From: Luminiphilus sp.
Lineage (GTDB): Bacteria > Pseudomonadota > Gammaproteobacteria > Pseudomonadales > Halieaceae
DNA length: 14,461 nt
Assembly: GCA_029251065.1 (NCBI GenBank)
Contig: JAQXEB010000094.1
Coordinates: forward strand, 1 to 14,461
Direction: 5' to 3'
Positions 1 to 8,900 of this stretch are shown piece by piece (within the stretch, counting starts at the first letter, position 1; each line of letters starts with the position of its first letter). A program made the translations under genes and the position numbers. The notes under the pieces are model-generated. The model saw only the letters and a program-made list of their open reading frames with translations, was not told the DNA's origin and ran no database searches.

Positions 1-279
1 ATCTGTGACGCCATCATCACACCCACACCGGGCGAACTGACGTTCCCCATATTGCAAAACTTGGCCGGTGAAGGCTTAGTCGTGAGTGACGATGAGGTCT
101 TGCAGGCGATGTCCCACGCGTTCGACACCCTTAAAATTGTTGTCGAGCCCGGCGGCGCCGTCGCGCTCGCTGCAGCGCTTTTTAGTGATCGTCTTCCGGA
201 CTGCAAGGATTTGGTCATCGTTTTATCAGGCGGCAATGTGGACCCACATTTATTTCAAGAAGCGTTGCGGACGACCTAG
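1..279 (+). CDS. PLP-dependent threonine/serine dehydratase family protein, C-terminal part (5' end outside window)
   Basis: The open frame enters from the left edge and stops at TAG 277-279, giving the last 92 residues. They resemble the end of the fold-type II PLP enzymes that deaminate threonine or serine to a 2-oxoacid and ammonia, a group that also includes serine racemases. Visible signatures are PGELTFPI near the start, VSDDEVLQAM, the glycine-rich VVEPGGAVALAAAL segment, and the terminal VLSGGNVDPHLF, whose SGGN lines the cofactor phosphate/pyridine end of the site in this family. The catalytic lysine lies upstream and cannot be seen. The protein ends right after SGGNVDP, so it lacks the C-terminal ACT regulatory domain of biosynthetic IlvA and belongs to the short catabolic/racemase-like class. 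Substrate cannot be decided from this fragment. No GC-rich hairpin with a T-run follows the stop. It is probably not part of the pcs-mcr unit, but read-through cannot be excluded. Confidence 0.85.
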   Translation: MCDAIITPTPGELTFPILQNLAGEGLVVSDDEVLQAMSHAFDTLKIVVEPGGAVALAAALFSDRLPDCKDLVIVLSGGNVDPHLFQEALRTT

Positions 280-291
280 TAAAATAGCCAG

Positions 292-345
292 CATTTCCCC
301 TGTGACAAAATACCAATTTTGGTGATCTGCCCCCATTTGGGTGAC
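292..345. promoter_or_regulatory. Possible operator: three GTGA-type direct repeats at about 20-bp spacing upstream of pcs
   Basis: The gap between the dehydratase and pcs contains three similar stretches: CATTT...TGTGAC (292-306), CAATTTTGGTGAT (314-326) and CCATTTGGGTGAC (333-345). Their GTGA cores start at 302, 322 and 341, so they lie on about the same face of the helix. The middle copy also contains a short inverted repeat, ACCAA-TT-TTGGT (312-323). This is the kind of arrangement bound by a regulator, but the repeats are imperfect and I recognise no known consensus. I see no convincing -35/-10 pair. The call is inferred only from spacing and position. Confidence 0.25.
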
Positions 346-369
346 GTATCTTCAGCGTAATCCAGTGGT

Positions 370-501
370 GTGGGAATGGCCGGTGCTCCGGCGTTTGACG
401 TTCAGCAACTGCGCAGTGCTGTAAGCGCATTGTTGATCGGCAAACCGGATCGTTCCCCTCTGCAGATGATTTTTCGAGAGGGAGAACACCATGAGCGATG
501 A
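370..501 (+). other. Possible short upstream ORF running into the pcs start
   Basis: An open frame can start at GTG 370 or ATG 376 and ends at TGA 499-501, overlapping the first 11 bases of pcs in another frame. From ATG 376 it would give a 41-residue peptide beginning MAGAPAFDVQQLRSAVSALL and containing GKPDRSPLQMIFREG. The composition is soluble, mixed and protein-like rather than repetitive, and the overlap would allow translational coupling to pcs. Against it, there is no good Shine-Dalgarno site before either start, and the frame is short enough to occur by chance. It could be a leader peptide, the remnant of a gene, or nothing. Confidence 0.2.
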
Positions 502-3500
502 CCGTACCTGGGGCGTATTAGCATCCCAGTCAGATGAGGATGCGCTTCGAAGTCGTATCAATCACGATGCGGACAGCTTCCACGCCGACGTTGCCGCGCG
601 CGAAATCCATTGGCAGAACCCATCCAGTGGCGCGTGGCTTGCACGCGCTGATGGTGGCCCTTGGCGAGGCTGGACCGTGCAAGGCCAAGACACTCACCTG
701 GAGGCAGACGCTTGGACCCCCTGGAGCGATGTTCTTGATCAAACCGCAGCGCCTTACTATCGGTGGTTTGTCGGCGGTCAAACGAACGCCTGCTTTAATC
801 TGGTGGACCGGCATCTTTTACAAGGTCGTGCCGACAAAACCGCCATTATTTTCGAAGGTGATCGCTGGGACCCCTCAAAAAACGAAGGCCGTGGCGGCCC
901 AGTTACGGAGCAACACTTTAGTTATCGCGTACTGTTTGAGGAAATCATTGCGCGAATGCGCGTACTTCAAGATCTCGGCCTGCAAACGGGTGATCGAATC
1001 GCCTTTAATTTACCTAATATTCCAGAGCAAGTGTTTTACATGCTCGCGGCGCAACGCCTCGGTATTGTTTACACGCCTGTATTTGGCGGGTTTTCCGCGA
1101 AGACGCTATCGGATCGAATTCATGACGCCGGTGCCAAGCTGGTCATCACAGCTGACGGCGGCTATCGAAATGCAGAGGGGGTTGCCTACAAAGGGACCTA
1201 CACCGACCCTGCACTCGACAATTACATTCCCCGCGAGACCGCCCTCACAACACTTAAGACGGTGTTAGACGATTACAATCTGGGCAGTCTTGCGGACGTG
1301 CTGTACGACGACGTGTATGCCTCGCTAGAGGGCGAGATTACGCTTGAGCGGTCCGACGTCATGCGCGAGCTTGGCGCGTCACTGGCGCAGCAGAACACGG
1401 TCGCCGCAGAGCTGGCCGCTGAGTTAAGAACAGCCGTCGCACGTCAGCTCGCAGATGCGAAACATGATGTGGAACACGTCATTGTTGTGCAATACACCGG
1501 TCAAGAGATCGTTGAGCACGCACGCGACAAGCTTTCCAACGACTTAGTGGCTAAGGCTAAAGATCAAATTGCAAAGGACTTGGGACTCGATACCTTTGAA
1601 CAGCTCGCCGACGATGCGCCGAGTGCACTGTGGGCGAAGCTCAACGGCGTGCTCCCCGCCGTTAGCGTGGACGCAAACTTTCCGCTATTCATCATCTACA
1701 CCTCAGGATCTACGGGAAAACCCAAAGGCGTTGTTCACACGCACGGCAGCTGGTTGAGCGGCGTGAGTCACACCATGCGGACCGTATTCAATGCAACGCA
1801 CGATGACACCTTGTACGTGATTGGCGATCCGGGCTGGATTACGGGTCAAAGCTATCTGATTGCCGCGCCCCTTGTGCAAGGCATGACCACGGTCATTGCC
1901 GAGGGCTCACCGTTGTTCCCGCACGCCGGTCGTTTTTCATCCATTATTGAGCGCTACAAGGTCACGCTGTTCAAGGCCGGATCCACGTTCCTCAAGGCCG
2001 TGATGACTGACCCCGCAAGCGCACGCGAAATGGCAGATTTTGATATGTCCTCACTGCGGGCAGGCACCTTTTGCGCCGAGCCGGTATCACCCGCAGTACA
2101 GCAATTTGCAATGGACAACATTTGCAAACATTACATTAACTCCTACTGGGCAACCGAGCACGGTGGGATTGTCTTCAGCTGTCCTTGGGGGGGCTACAAG
2201 CCCTTGGCGTCCGACGCAAAGACATGGTCGCTACCCTGGATTCAAGCCGAAGTAAGAATTGCGGAGACCACGGCTACCGACGGCACAGTGACCGCTTGGC
2301 GAACCGCAGAGTCCGGTGAAAAAGGTGAGCTGGTGATTACGCAGCCTTACCCTTACCTCGCACGTACGCTATGGGGCGATGCCGACAATCTGTTTGAACG
2401 TCACTGGTGTGGCGACATTGCTCGATTTAACGAGGTGTACTTCAGTCGCTGGGACGGCGAACTCGCTTACACACAAGGCGATTATGCGCGCCAACACGAA
2501 GACGGTGCATACACGCTCCACGGACGGTCCGATGACGTGATCAACGTCTCCGGGCACCGCATTGGAACCGAGGAAATCGAAGGGGCGATTCTGCGCGATA
2601 AAACTCTGCGAGAAGACTCCCCCGTCGGCAACGTGGTCGTGGTTGGTGCACCTCATGACGAAAAAGGTGAAACACCCGTCGCATTTCTTGTGGCCGCCGC
2701 GGGTCGAAAACTATCAGACGATGACCTCGCGCGACTCCAGTCTTTAGTGAGATCAGAAAAAGGGGCCACCGCAGTCCCTTCCGACTTTTTAGTCGTGTCG
2801 GCGTTCCCAGAGACACGCTCCGGAAAATACATGCGGCGAACCCTCAGATCGATACTATTGGATCAACCGTTGGGTGATATTTCCACACTGAAGAACCCGG
2901 AATCAGTTGAAGAAATTAGAACAGCTGTTGCTCAGTGGAAGGACTTTGGAAGCCTCACGCAAGCACGGCGCGTTGTGCAGACCTGGCGCTATTTGCGCGT
3001 GGAAACGCACGAAGTCGCGCCCGGCCACCTGGTGGCCCTTGTGGTGATTAACAGTCCACCCGTCAATGCCTTGAGCGAACGAACGCTCGATGAGCTGCAC
3101 ACCGCACTGTCTCAGCTCGCACACCAAGAAGACCTTTCAGCAATGGTGGTTACCGGTGCTCGCAACACGTTTGTCGCCGGTGCTGACGTGAAAGAACTGC
3201 TAAAAATCGGTGAGAAAGGCGATTTAGAGTCAGCCCAAACACTGCCTAACGCAGCGCAAACTGCCTTTGCCACCCTCGAAAACCTCGACATCCCGATCAT
3301 TGCGGCCGTTAACGGTCCAGCTTTAGGCGGTGGTAACGAGCTGGTGCTGGCGTGTTCGCACGTGATTGCGGCTAAACATGCTGAGTTTGGACAGCCTGAG
3401 ATTAATCTTAATTTATTGCCCGGCTATGGCGGCACTCAGAGACTCACACGAAAGTTATACGACGCTCACGGCGTTGATGGCGCAGCAGAGGCGCTGCGCA

Positions 3501-5902
3501 TGATGCTAGACGGTCGCACCATTGATGCTGAGTCCGCACTGCAGATCGGCCTCGTGGACGACATTGTGACCGCAGAAGGACTCTCAACCGTTGAGGCGGC
3601 AATGGCCGCGTTGCGGGACCATTTTGCAGGCGGTGATGCATTAAAGTCGTCGACTGCGCGTCGCCGAAAGCTAAAGGCACAACGCGAGCAGCCCTTGGAC
3701 ATTGACGCATCAATCGTTACACATGAAGGTGTTGCCCGAGCCCTGAATCAAATCCGTAACAGCGGTCGAGAGAAGCCGGCTGATTTCATCATCACAGCAA
3801 TGCTCACCGGCGCGCAACAGGGTCAATCGGCGGGTCTGACACTCGAAGCAGAGCTCTTTGCTCAAGGCGTCTGTGACCCAGAATGCGGGCCCACGGGTAT
3901 ATCTGCATTTCTTGAAAAGCGGAGCGCACCGCTGCCGCCTAAACCCAAAGAGGTTCAGCCAGACGCGAGCGCCGATGAGCGCGCAACGCTCATCGAAGCG
4001 GGCAGACTGCTTCCCATGGGTGCGAGTTTCTTCCCCGGCATCACGCCCATACCCGAGTATCAACTGGGATACGGTGTCATGCGGTCTCACCACGATGGCA
4101 GACCACTTCACGGAGACCCTGAGGTCGCCGAGAAAGAACTGGTATTCCCCACACCCCAGCCCCGTCCCAACGAGGCATTGATCTACATTCTCGCTTCAGA
4201 GATGAACTTTAACGACATTTGGGCGATTACCGGCATTCCGGTATCACCCTTTGACGCCAGAGACGCCGACGTTCAAGTCACCGGCTCAGGGGGCGTCGGT
4301 CTTGTCGCTCAGTTAGGCCAAGACTTGGTACGAGAAGGCCGGCTGTCGGTAGGTGATATCGTGAGCGTGTACTCGGGTCAAAGCGAGCTGATGTCGCCAG
4401 ACCAAGGTCTTGACCCCATGGCCGCCGATTTTCGAATCCAAGGCTATGAGCAAAACGATGGGACACACGCCCAGTTTTTAACGGTTCAGGGACCTCAACT
4501 TCACGCCAAATTACCGGGCCTTAGTATCGAGGAAGCGGGCTCCTATGGCCTGACGATGGGAACCATTCATCGCGCTCTGTACAACACACTCGCCATCGAG
4601 CCCGGCAAGCGACTGTTTGTCGAGGGCGCGTCGACCGGTACCGGCTACGACTGTCTCAGAAGCGCCTTGTCGTCAAGCTGCCGTGCACTGGGCATGGTGT
4701 CCAGCGACAGCCGCGGTGAACGCGTTGAGGCCGTCGGCGGTCATGCGATCAACCGAAAGGACGACCGCTGGTCTGACATCTTCACGTCAGTTCCCGACGA
4801 TCCCTCACAGTGGGAAGCTTGGGAAGCCGCGGGTGAAGCATTCGTTGCTGAAGCCGAAGCGCTTGCGGGCGGGCAAATTGACTACTCCGTGTCGCACGCA
4901 GGCGAAACCGCCTTTCCGCGCTCTTTTCAGTTACTTGGCGAGAACGGTGTGCTCACGTTTTACGGTGCCTCATCGGGCTATCGCTTCACCTTCATGGGTA
5001 AATCAGGCGCTACAACGCCGGCCGTGCAGTTCTCAAAGGCGGGGCTGCGCGCGGGGCAATCACTGTTGGTGGTTTATGGTCCGGGTGCAGAGGATGGCAT
5101 CGTCGATCCAGTCGCCATTGAAGCCATCGAGGTGGGGTGCCAAAGAGGCGCACAAGTCGCGGTTCTGGTCGACACCGTTTCGCAACGTGAATTCGTGTCG
5201 TCTTTGGGCTTTGGTACTCAAATGAAGGGCGCGGTCAGCATCGAGGAAATCGAGCGACGCCTCGGAGACGATTTTGACCCGCCCGGCCCGTTTCAGAAAA
5301 TGCCAAATCCGTTTACCGAGTCCGCCGCCTTCAAAGAGTCGGTGCGAGCCTTCTCTGATCGCACATTGAAGCCCATCGGATCGGCTATTGCGCCGCTGCT
5401 GCGTAATACGCTCGACAAGCGCGGCCTTCCTGATGTGGTGTTTGAGCGTGCCGGACGCGACGGACTTGCACTCGCCACCTCACTGGTTAAGCCCAACGTT
5501 GGCAAGGTCGTCTATTCAGAAGACTTAAAGGGTGCTCGCTTCAGCTTCTACGCGCCACAGGTGTGGATGCGACAGCGTCGTATTCTAATGCCCACTGCGG
5601 AAATCAGAGGAACACACCTGAACACTTCTCGGGAGTTTGCAGAGATGCAGGAGCGAATTGCTGCCGGTCACATTAACATTCTTCCACCGACGATTATTCC
5701 GATGGAAGACGTGCCACAAGCGCACCAGGCGATGTGGGAGAACCGACACGCAGGCGCGAACTACGTTGCCCTGCACGCACTTCCGCGAACAAACCTAAAG
5801 TCGCGCGACGAACTCTATCGCGCCTGGGCAATCCGTGACGCATTAGACCGCGGAGAGACCCTTACTAAAGTAGAAACCGGATCAGCAGGAGCACTCCGAT
5901 GA
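491..5902 (+). CDS. pcs: Propionyl-CoA synthase, trifunctional ACS-ECH-ACR fusion
   Basis: Converts 3-hydroxypropionate, ATP, CoA and NADPH to propionyl-CoA, AMP and PPi through 3-HP-CoA and acrylyl-CoA. At 1803 residues it matches the Chloroflexus enzyme (about 1820). Domain 1 (about 1-815) is an acetyl-CoA-synthetase-like ligase. It has WFVGGQTNACFNLVDRH near 92-108, YTSGSTGKPKG at 403-413, YWATE at 552-556, DDVINVSGHR at 681-690 and the catalytic lysine K779 in TRSGKYMRR. Domain 2 (about 830-1165) is a crotonase with the oxyanion segment GGGNE and both acid/base glutamates, E950 and E970, 20 apart as in classical hydratases. Domain 3 (about 1185-1800) is a medium-chain reductase like crotonyl-CoA carboxylase/reductase, with NFNDIW at 1239-1244 and a nucleotide loop GASTGTG at 1379-1385. 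The start ATG follows GGAG (481-484) by six bases. The frame is intact and all motifs are present. The ligase domain carries about 100 extra residues compared with ordinary Acs. The stop overlaps the mcr start. Confidence 0.96.
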   Translation: MSDDRTWGVLASQSDEDALRSRINHDADSFHADVAAREIHWQNPSSGAWLARADGGPWRGWTVQGQDTHLEADAWTPWSDVLDQTAAPYYRWFVGGQTNACFNLVDRHLLQGRADKTAIIFEGDRWDPSKNEGRGGPVTEQHFSYRVLFEEIIARMRVLQDLGLQTGDRIAFNLPNIPEQVFYMLAAQRLGIVYTPVFGGFSAKTLSDRIHDAGAKLVITADGGYRNAEGVAYKGTYTDPALDNYIPRETALTTLKTVLDDYNLGSLADVLYDDVYASLEGEITLERSDVMRELGASLAQQNTVAAELAAELRTAVARQLADAKHDVEHVIVVQYTGQEIVEHARDKLSNDLVAKAKDQIAKDLGLDTFEQLADDAPSALWAKLNGVLPAVSVDANFPLFIIYTSGSTGKPKGVVHTHGSWLSGVSHTMRTVFNATHDDTLYVIGDPGWITGQSYLIAAPLVQGMTTVIAEGSPLFPHAGRFSSIIERYKVTLFKAGSTFLKAVMTDPASAREMADFDMSSLRAGTFCAEPVSPAVQQFAMDNICKHYINSYWATEHGGIVFSCPWGGYKPLASDAKTWSLPWIQAEVRIAETTATDGTVTAWRTAESGEKGELVITQPYPYLARTLWGDADNLFERHWCGDIARFNEVYFSRWDGELAYTQGDYARQHEDGAYTLHGRSDDVINVSGHRIGTEEIEGAILRDKTLREDSPVGNVVVVGAPHDEKGETPVAFLVAAAGRKLSDDDLARLQSLVRSEKGATAVPSDFLVVSAFPETRSGKYMRRTLRSILLDQPLGDISTLKNPESVEEIRTAVAQWKDFGSLTQARRVVQTWRYLRVETHEVAPGHLVALVVINSPPVNALSERTLDELHTALSQLAHQEDLSAMVVTGARNTFVAGADVKELLKIGEKGDLESAQTLPNAAQTAFATLENLDIPIIAAVNGPALGGGNELVLACSHVIAAKHAEFGQPEINLNLLPGYGGTQRLTRKLYDAHGVDGAAEALRMMLDGRTIDAESALQIGLVDDIVTAEGLSTVEAAMAALRDHFAGGDALKSSTARRRKLKAQREQPLDIDASIVTHEGVARALNQIRNSGREKPADFIITAMLTGAQQGQSAGLTLEAELFAQGVCDPECGPTGISAFLEKRSAPLPPKPKEVQPDASADERATLIEAGRLLPMGASFFPGITPIPEYQLGYGVMRSHHDGRPLHGDPEVAEKELVFPTPQPRPNEALIYILASEMNFNDIWAITGIPVSPFDARDADVQVTGSGGVGLVAQLGQDLVREGRLSVGDIVSVYSGQSELMSPDQGLDPMAADFRIQGYEQNDGTHAQFLTVQGPQLHAKLPGLSIEEAGSYGLTMGTIHRALYNTLAIEPGKRLFVEGASTGTGYDCLRSALSSSCRALGMVSSDSRGERVEAVGGHAINRKDDRWSDIFTSVPDDPSQWEAWEAAGEAFVAEAEALAGGQIDYSVSHAGETAFPRSFQLLGENGVLTFYGASSGYRFTFMGKSGATTPAVQFSKAGLRAGQSLLVVYGPGAEDGIVDPVAIEAIEVGCQRGAQVAVLVDTVSQREFVSSLGFGTQMKGAVSIEEIERRLGDDFDPPGPFQKMPNPFTESAAFKESVRAFSDRTLKPIGSAIAPLLRNTLDKRGLPDVVFERAGRDGLALATSLVKPNVGKVVYSEDLKGARFSFYAPQVWMRQRRILMPTAEIRGTHLNTSREFAEMQERIAAGHINILPPTIIPMEDVPQAHQAMWENRHAGANYVALHALPRTNLKSRDELYRAWAIRDALDRGETLTKVETGSAGALR

Positions 5903-8900
5903 ATGATTTGAGCGATATACCCCAAGACCTGCTCACGCGGTCAGTCGCTGGGCGTCGGCTCGATAAGAAGTGCATTATCTTGACCGGTGCTGCGGGCTCG
6001 ATTGGCAGTTTCATTACGCGCCAACTGCTTCGCGAGGGCGCGCGCGTCATGCTCACCGGGCGAGACCAAAGCAAGCTCGATGGCTTTATCGAAGACCTGG
6101 TCGATGAGGGCTTCGAGCATGGGGCAATGGTCAGTGCAACGGGTGACTGTGCGGACCCTGCGGTGTGTCGAGATATTGTTGCTAAGACGGTTGATGCTTT
6201 TGGCGCAGTCGATATTTTGGTGAACAATGCCGGTGCTGCAGGACCCAAGTTCACGCTTCGAGACATTCCCTTTACCGATGCTGAGAAACGTGAGGCCGAT
6301 TCAGATCAGACTATGTTTGAGTCTGCGATGAACCTGCTTGGCGCACCTTGGAATATGGTTCGTGCAGTGGCACCTCACATGGCCGCAGGCGGCAGCATCA
6401 TTAACGTTTCCACTATTTTTTCACGTACGCACTACTACGGCAGAATTCCTTACGTTGTCCCAAAGTCTGGGCTCAATGCACTCGGCAAAGGCCTGGCGCT
6501 CGAACTCGGAGAGAGCCAGGGTATTCGGGTAAATACCCTCTTCCCGGGGCCTATTGAGTCCGAACGCATCGAGAGCGTTTTCGCTCGCATGGATGAACTT
6601 CAGGGCGTCGAGCCCGGAAGCACCGGTAAAGAGTTTCGCGACCTAATGATCACGACACGAACATCGGACGGTGGTCTTGAGTACAAGTACCCCACACCCA
6701 CAGACGTCGCATCTGGCATTGTCTGGCTGGCCTCAGACGAATCTTCCGCACTCTCCGGTCACCATATTGAAGTCACCAATGGAATGCAGGTGCCGGCACA
6801 AAGCCGTTCGCAGCTTGTCTCCTGGCCGGATAAGCGACTTGAGGACCTCTCCGGTCAGGTTGTCCTGATACTGGGCGGTGATGACTATCACGAGGCGGTT
6901 ACGTTTGCCGAGCGACAAATGCAAAGTGGCGCGCGCGTCATGCTGGCCTTCCGCAATCTTGGCACGGTAGGACATGCCCGATCGCTTGTTCAGTCACGAG
7001 GTCTCGGAGATGTTCAGCTGTCGCACCTTGATCCCTTGCGTCGCGAATCGGTCGACCGCTCGATGCAACTCATCGACGATCAGTTTGGTCGTCTCGATGG
7101 CGTCATATTACTGCCGCAGAAACCCAATGGTGAATACGGCTACTCACTGTGCACCGCCAGTGACGAGGACGTTGCCAATTTTGTTCGAGACGAGGTTGTT
7201 GCGCCGGTTGCGTTTGCATCGAGTTTTGCGCGTAATTTAGACCGCTGCTTTGGTAAAGATGAGTCACCCGCGATTGTCTACGTCACGAACCCATCGGACG
7301 GACACGGCAATCTGATGAATGAAATCATCCGAGCCTCTGTGGAAGCCTTGATTCGAGGCTGGCGTCACGAAGACGAGACGCTGGCTAACGCAGGCGATCT
7401 TGAATGGGCTGTTCAGCCCAATCAGATGGTTCGTTACGACACCGAGGACAAAGAAGCGCTCACCTTTGCGGCTGACTGGGCAGCGACGCTGACCAATCGG
7501 GTGCGAAAAATGGATTCGATTAATCTCTGGCTACCCAAAAGCATTAAACGCTCGACGGGAAAAAGCGCCATGCCCTCCTCGATCTCGCGAGTCCTTCCCG
7601 GGCTGCATAAGGGGCGAACCGCTGTTATCACCGGTGGTAGTTTGGGCATTGGCCTGCAGCTTGGACGCTTCTTAGCCATCGCCGGGGCGCGTGTTCTTTT
7701 AAGTGCACGAAGCGAAGGAAAACTTGCTGAGGCTCGCGCCGAAATTGTTGAGGAGCTTCGCAATATTGGGTATCCGCGTCCTGAGAGTCGCGTGAAGATA
7801 TTGGGCGACATTGATGTGGGCGACCCCGAGGCTCTGAATCGGCTGCATGACCACGCAGTAGCCGAACTCGGGCACGTTGATTTCCTGATTAACAATGCGG
7901 GAATTTCGGGCGCCGAAGAAATGGTGGTTGATATGACTCGGGCCGACTGGGATCGGACCATGGAAGCCAATCTGATCTCTAACTACTCGCTCATTCGCAA
8001 GTTTAGCCCAGCGATGAAGGCCGGTGGAAAAGGCTCTATTTTAAATGTCTCGAGCTACTTTGGTGGCGAGAAATATGTTGCCGTGGCGTATCCTAATCGC
8101 GCTGACTACGCCGTTTCAAAGGCCGGTCAACGGGTGCTTGCGGAAATTCTTTCTCGACACCTTGGACCCGAAATCCAGATCAATGCATTGGCCCCGGGTC
8201 CGGTTGATGGTGCGCGGCTCCGTGGCTCTGCCGAAGCCCCTGGACTGTTTGATCGTCGTGGGCTCCTCGTCCTTGAGAACAAGCGCCTCAATGAGGTCCA
8301 CAAATCGATTCTCTCGGGTATGGACATGGGTTTTTCAGCCGATGACGTGCTGCTGCTGGCCAGTAACGCGATTGACGCGTTGCCTGATCTCGATTCATTT
8401 CCAAAACCCATTGCGCGTCTGATAATGAAGATTCGCGACTCCGGTGGGCTGGGCAGTTCTTCGTCCTCTCTAATGCATCTGGGTATCGCCTCAAAACTGA
8501 CGACTCGACTGGTCAGGGCGGGTATTTTAAGTGACGAGCAACGCGACCAGTTCCTCAGCGCCTTCGTCGATGCGCCCGCACCGTTTTTCGACTTCTCTGA
8601 AACCTCTAAACAGGCCGAGCAAATCGAAACAGGCATCTTGAACCGATTGCACTTGCATAAAATGCCTACAGACGAACAAGTGGGTCTATCAACCGTCTTT
8701 CACTTGGCGGACGACATTGTCAGTGGAGAGACCTTTCACCCCTCGGGCGGGCTAAAATTTGATCGCTCGGTCACCGAGGGCGAACTGCTCTTACCCCCTA
8801 ACGAAAGCGAGATTGCAAAGCTCAAGGGCAAGCGCGTCGTGCTTCTCGGCGATGCCATGCGCAAAGAGATGACCGAAATTGCCAATGGTTTTCTCGCTCA

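Noticed and set aside
410..429. Short hairpin TGCGC/GCGCA before pcs
   Set aside because: Five base pairs with a ten-base loop and no T-run; expected by chance and lying within the possible upstream ORF.
534..1268. A 244-codon plus-strand open frame inside the 5' part of pcs
   Set aside because: It overlaps the conserved PCS ligase domain in another frame, has no family-like motifs, and is rich in Arg/Thr/Pro/Ser as expected for a shadow frame.
4617..5225. A 202-codon plus-strand open frame within the reductase domain of pcs
   Set aside because: The overlapping pcs frame carries the clear nucleotide-binding loop; this one has an Arg/Ser/Ala-rich composition with no recognisable domain.
7434..7970. 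A 178-codon minus-strand open frame opposite mcr
   Set aside because: It is Ser/Arg/Pro-rich and antisense to the conserved third SDR unit; typical mirror of coding DNA.
8127..8636. A 169-codon minus-strand open frame opposite mcr
   Set aside because: Same pattern of antisense Ser/Arg-rich translation and no ribosome site or domain.
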